Position numbers and translations under genes: made by a program. From positions 669,084 to 733,083 of the forward strand of contig NZ_SMFK01000001.1 in assembly GCF_004349355.1 (NCBI RefSeq): a stretch of DNA of 64,000 bases, written 5' to 3'. Below are positions 60,975 to 64,000 of this stretch, piece after piece. Under the pieces are notes generated by a model. It saw nothing but the letters and a program-made list of their open reading frames with translations. It did no database searches and was not told the DNA's origin. The first letter of the stretch is position 1. The number at the start of each line of letters is the position of its first letter. This DNA comes from Flavobacterium cellulosilyticum (GTDB taxonomy: Bacteria; Bacteroidota; Bacteroidia; Flavobacteriales; Flavobacteriaceae).

Positions 60975-62453
60975 ATGATATGTATTTTAAAAAAGCTTAA
61001 ATGTACAAGTGTTGATAATTTAAAAAAGATTATAATTATTATATTACTATTTTTAACATGCAACAAGGTGGTATATTCTCAATCTATAATTCCTCAGAAA
61101 TTACCTTTTGTTAAAATTTGTGCTCAATCTGATTTCAATACTTTTGAAGCTAATTTTAAATTTTCAGGATTTCCCGCTTTGACTACATTTTCAATTGAAC
61201 TTTCAGATGACAAGGGGAGTTTTTCGAACCCGATATTGACTACTATAATTTCGATTGTAAATGTTTCTGCTTCAGAAAAAGTAATTTCTTTTACAGTACC
61301 TACTACCTTAATCGGTTCTGAAACATATAAATTAAGAGTTAAAAGTTCAACAGGAATTAGTAGTAATGAATTTAGTTCGTTTGACCTTAAAACTTCTTTT
61401 CCGGCTTATTATAAACCGTTTTCACAACCTTTTTACATTAATAATCAGCTACCAAATGCAAGTTTTTGTAATGGAGGAAATATGACTCTTGCAATAGATA
61501 ATCCTACTCCAAATAAACCGGGTTCTTCACCAGCAATTTTTCCAGAATTAAAATACAAATGGTACAAAAATAACCTATTGATGTCAGGGGAAAGAGCTAG
61601 TTCATTAAATGTAAACGCTGTTGGTATTTATCATGTAGAAATAGATTATGGTTCCTGTTCAGATGCTAATTTTCGTTCTCAAGACGTAACGGTTAGTACA
61701 AGTTCTGGATCTTTTTCTACAATAACCTCTAGCCTATCCAACCCATTATGTTTTAACGCTGGTGCAACTACATTAACTGCATCAACGGGAAAATCCTATT
61801 TGTGGAAAAAAAACAATGTAGTGATTTCGGGAGCAATTGGTCAAACCTATCAAACCAATTCAGCAGGTAGATATACTGTTGATATAGATTATGGTGGATG
61901 TAAATCTACCGGAACAATTGATTTGGAAGTTTTTAAAATGACAAGTACAATCGATATTCCAGAAAAAAGTACAATAAGTGAAGGTAGTTCAAAAACGGTG
62001 ACTGTAACCACAAATGCATTGAATCCAGAGTATAAATGGTATTTAAATGGAGTTTTAATTCCTGGAGCTGCATCAAGCTCTTATACCCTGACTGGCATAG
62101 GGAATTATAAAGTTAGTACAACTCAAACTTCAGGATGTTTTACTACAAACGAAATGCTATTTACAATAAACACGATTGTAGATACAAACTCAATTGACAT
62201 TCCAAATTTAATCAGTCCAAATAACGATGGAATAAATGATCTTTGGATTATTCCACAAGAATATATTAGTGGAACTAAAACCCAAGTTGTTTTGATGAAT
62301 TCTTTTGGTGAAATAGTATTAAAAACGGATGATTATCAAAATAATTGGCCGGAAAATGGGATGAATTTAAAAAACACAAATTCTGTCTATTATTATATCA
62401 TTACTTCTCAAGGGGGTAATGTAAAAAAAGGTTCAATAACTATAGTAAAATAA
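60975..62453 (+). CDS. Ig-repeat surface protein with T9SS type B sorting domain
   Basis: A 492-residue exported protein. I start it at the ATG 60975; a longer TTG start at 60948 is less likely. The signal peptide is LKKIIIIILLFLTCNKVVYS. Three Ig-like modules follow near residues 190-245 (KYKWYKNNLLMSGERASSLN), 270-325 (SYLWKKNNVVISGAIGQTYQ) and 350-400 (EYKWYLNGVLIPGAASSSYT). The last 82 residues (about 411-492) are the gliding-associated type B C-terminal domain, PNLISPNNDGINDLWIIPQE and SFGEIVLKTDDYQNNWP, used for export by the type IX secretion system. The next gene, a SprF-like protein, starts 1 bp after its stop. Confidence 0.9.
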   Translation: MICILKKLKCTSVDNLKKIIIIILLFLTCNKVVYSQSIIPQKLPFVKICAQSDFNTFEANFKFSGFPALTTFSIELSDDKGSFSNPILTTIISIVNVSASEKVISFTVPTTLIGSETYKLRVKSSTGISSNEFSSFDLKTSFPAYYKPFSQPFYINNQLPNASFCNGGNMTLAIDNPTPNKPGSSPAIFPELKYKWYKNNLLMSGERASSLNVNAVGIYHVEIDYGSCSDANFRSQDVTVSTSSGSFSTITSSLSNPLCFNAGATTLTASTGKSYLWKKNNVVISGAIGQTYQTNSAGRYTVDIDYGGCKSTGTIDLEVFKMTSTIDIPEKSTISEGSSKTVTVTTNALNPEYKWYLNGVLIPGAASSSYTLTGIGNYKVSTTQTSGCFTTNEMLFTINTIVDTNSIDIPNLISPNNDGINDLWIIPQEYISGTKTQVVLMNSFGEIVLKTDDYQNNWPENGMNLKNTNSVYYYIITSQGGNVKKGSITIVK

Positions 62454-62454
62454 G

Positions 62455-64000
62455 ATGAGTAGGTGTTTTATAGTTATATTAGTATTTTTCTGTACGATGC
62501 AGATGGTTTATTCTCAAGAGGATGGAATTGTTGCGTTTACACTCCCGGTTAGGAATTCATTGAAATTTAATAAATTTATTATAAATCCCACTTTTAGTTT
62601 TGTAAGAGAACAAAGTCCTGTGCTAAGTTTGTATAGTAAAAAACAATGGGTACAATTTGACAATGCACCTCAAACTTTTTTGTTTAGTTATTCAGGAAGA
62701 ATTTTAGAAAATTCGGGAGCGTCACTTGGATTTTTTCAGCAAGATTATGGTCTTTTAACTACTTTTGGCGCAGTTGCAAATTTCGCACAGAACATTACAT
62801 TGCAGGAAGATAGTAACCTGACATTTGGATTAAATTTAGGATTCTACAAAAGCGGATTAAATAAAGGCAAAGTAATTTCTAACTATCCAGATCCTTCATT
62901 AGAAAACATCCCAGCAAATTCTTTATTTACCGTAAATCCAGGAATAAATTATGGAACCGCCTTTTTTGATTTTGGGGTATCTATGAATAATCTTATTTTA
63001 TATAATCTTAATACATCAAAAATTATTAAAAATAATCCTGAAAGAACTACAGAAGCGCACATTATGTATACAGGCTTTATTGATTCCTTTGATTTTTTTG
63101 ATGGAAGTAAATTTTCAGGCTTGATTAAAACGGAAGTAAAAAAAGATAAAACTATCTTTTCAGGATTAGCAATGTTAACATTACTTAAAGGAATTTGGGC
63201 ACAAGCAGGTTATAATTCGCTTTACGGAATGTCTGGAGGAATTGGTTTAAATATAACTCCAAAAATAGCAATGGAGTATAATTATGAAAGAGGAACTGGA
63301 AATTTATCAAATTTTGGGGCTTCTCATGAAATTGTTTTTGCCTATAAATTTAAAAACAAAAAATACGACTACGGTGATGATGAGGACGAAGGGTCAATTA
63401 TCCCAGCCGCTTCTGATAGAAAGAGTAGTTCAGGAAAACCTGTATCAAAAGCATCCTATAATGAATATTTGATATACAAAGAACAAAAGGAGGCCAAAAT
63501 AAAAGCGAATAAAGAAGCAGGCGAGAAGTCTAAATCTGATACTAAATTGAATGCCGATTCAGAAGGAGCTACAAAAGCAAAATTAGCCGAAGAAGCCAGA
63601 TTGAAATCGGATGCTGATGCCAAAGCCAAACTATTGGCCGATGCCAAATCGAAAGCCGATTCAGAAGCAGCTACAAAAGCAAAATTGGCCGAAGAAGCCA
63701 GATTGAAATCGGATGCTGATGCCAAAGCCAAACTATTGGCCGATGCCAAATTAAAAGCCGATTCAGAAGCAGCTACAAAAGCAAAATTGGCCGAAGAAGC
63801 CAGATTGAAAGCGGATGCTGATGCCAAAGCCAAACTATTGGCCGATGCCAAATTAAAAGCCGATTCAGAAGCAGCTACAAAAGCAAAATTGGCCGAAGAA
63901 GCCAGATTGAAAGCGGATGCTGATGCCAAAGCCAAACTATTGGCCGATGCCAAATCGAAAGCCGATTTAGATGCAGCTACAAAAGCAAAATTGGCCGAAG
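62455..64000 (+). CDS. PorP/SprF-like T9SS membrane protein with TolA-like repeats, open at the window end
   Basis: The frame is open from 62455 to the last base (about 515 codons). The signal peptide is MSRCFIVILVFFCTMQMVYS, cleaved after the Ser-Gln. Residues about 22-310 are a PorP/SprF-type outer-membrane barrel (NKFIINPTFSFVREQSPVLS, then GLNLGFYKSGLNKG and AMEYNYERGTGNLSNFGASH). SprF-like proteins are needed to export a cognate type B substrate; the 1-bp gap to such a gene supports this. From about residue 367 it is Ala/Lys/Glu/Asp-rich, in tandem 34-residue repeats (see the next entry), like the TolA helical arm. What follows is outside the window; a peptidoglycan-binding domain would fit. 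Confidence 0.85.
   Translation, partial: MSRCFIVILVFFCTMQMVYSQEDGIVAFTLPVRNSLKFNKFIINPTFSFVREQSPVLSLYSKKQWVQFDNAPQTFLFSYSGRILENSGASLGFFQQDYGLLTTFGAVANFAQNITLQEDSNLTFGLNLGFYKSGLNKGKVISNYPDPSLENIPANSLFTVNPGINYGTAFFDFGVSMNNLILYNLNTSKIIKNNPERTTEAHIMYTGFIDSFDFFDGSKFSGLIKTEVKKDKTIFSGLAMLTLLKGIWAQAGYNSLYGMSGGIGLNITPKIAMEYNYERGTGNLSNFGASHEIVFAYKFKNKKYDYGDDEDEGSIIPAASDRKSSSGKPVSKASYNEYLIYKEQKEAKIKANKEAGEKSKSDTKLNADSEGATKAKLAEEARLKSDADAKAKLLADAKSKADSEAATKAKLAEEARLKSDADAKAKLLADAKLKADSEAATKAKLAEEARLKADADAKAKLLADAKLKADSEAATKAKLAEEARLKADADAKAKLLADAKSKADLDAATKAKLAE
63553..64000 (+). repeat. Tandem 102-bp repeats encoding 34-residue Ala/Lys/Glu-rich units
   Basis: The marker GCCGATT starts at 63553, 63655, 63757, 63859 and 63961, an exact 102-bp period: four full units and a partial fifth cut by the window end. 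Each unit reads ADSEAATKAKLAEEARLKSD followed by ADAKAKLLADAKSK. Copies differ by only a few bases (for example TCG/GCG and AAATCG/AAATTA), so they are kept nearly identical by recombination or slippage. It is in frame throughout. Confidence 0.92.

Noticed and set aside
63456..63953. Minus-strand frame of 165 residues rich in Ala/Ser/Leu repeats
   Set aside because: It is the mirror of the 34-residue coding repeats of the SprF-like gene, which has a signal peptide, barrel domain and correct start on the plus strand.

Overview
The window reads as a continuous piece of chromosome from a member of the Flavobacteriaceae, most like Flavobacterium. The signs are a very AT-rich base composition, TAnnTTTG-type -7 promoter boxes of the Bacteroidota, start codons without obvious Shine-Dalgarno sequences, and clade-typical proteins: DUF6427, DUF6341, DUF4175, a GNAT-nitrilase fusion, a type IX secretion (T9SS) type B sorting domain and a PorP/SprF protein. 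Most of it is housekeeping sequence. There is no rRNA, CRISPR array, prophage or intact insertion sequence, and only one tRNA gene (Cys).

Layout. 1-2.9 kb: end of upp, two membrane proteins and purD. 3.2-8.7 kb: surface-polysaccharide genes (CapK-like ligase, UDP-GlcNAc 2-epimerase, glycosyltransferase, initiating sugar transferase) interrupted by a broken ORF6N gene that carries a short dispersed repeat. 8.8-12.9 kb: DUF6909-like protein, GH3-family protein, a coiled-coil membrane protein and tatA. 12.9-15.8 kb: tex, with a decayed DUF433/DUF5615 toxin-antitoxin pair lying between the intact tex 3' end and a second, degenerate copy of that 3' end. 15.9-22.2 kb: DUF1294, CDF metal transporter, rpiB, DUF2007, rnr, a GIN-domain protein and a LysE-type exporter. 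22.4-23.1 kb: tRNA-Cys followed by a tandem array of its own 3'-end fragments and terminators. 23.2-30.3 kb: folB, glnS, a three-gene YtxH/holin-like operon, an SPFH protein, an outer-membrane barrel and gltX. 30.5-38.2 kb: DUF4175, ybeY, mnmG, a methyltransferase and an OmpH-like lipoprotein; the ybeY-mnmG interval and the downstream side of mnmG carry parS-like ParB sites, which suggests an origin-proximal position. 38.3-52.2 kb: Pif1-like helicase, EamA transporter, L,D-transpeptidase, M28 peptidase, GNAT-nitrilase, ssb, ferritin, thioesterase, DoxX and holB.

52.3-58.5 kb is a fucose-glycan module: GH95 and GH29 alpha-L-fucosidases with a rhamnose/fucose-type mutarotase in one operon, opposite an AraC-family regulator. 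The shared upstream region holds a 21-bp-spaced direct repeat that fits an AraC operator. 59.0-64.0 kb is a surface-export module: two secreted proteins, an Ig-repeat protein with a T9SS type B C-terminal domain, and a PorP/SprF-like barrel whose open C-terminal end consists of nearly identical 34-residue Ala/Lys/Glu-rich (TolA-like) repeats running out of the window.

The most unusual observations are the tex 3'-end duplication around the dead toxin-antitoxin pair, the tRNA-Cys 3'-fragment/terminator array, the parS cluster around mnmG, and the SprF-TolA-like repeat fusion. All assignments come from reading the sequence and from knowledge of the families; no database search was run.
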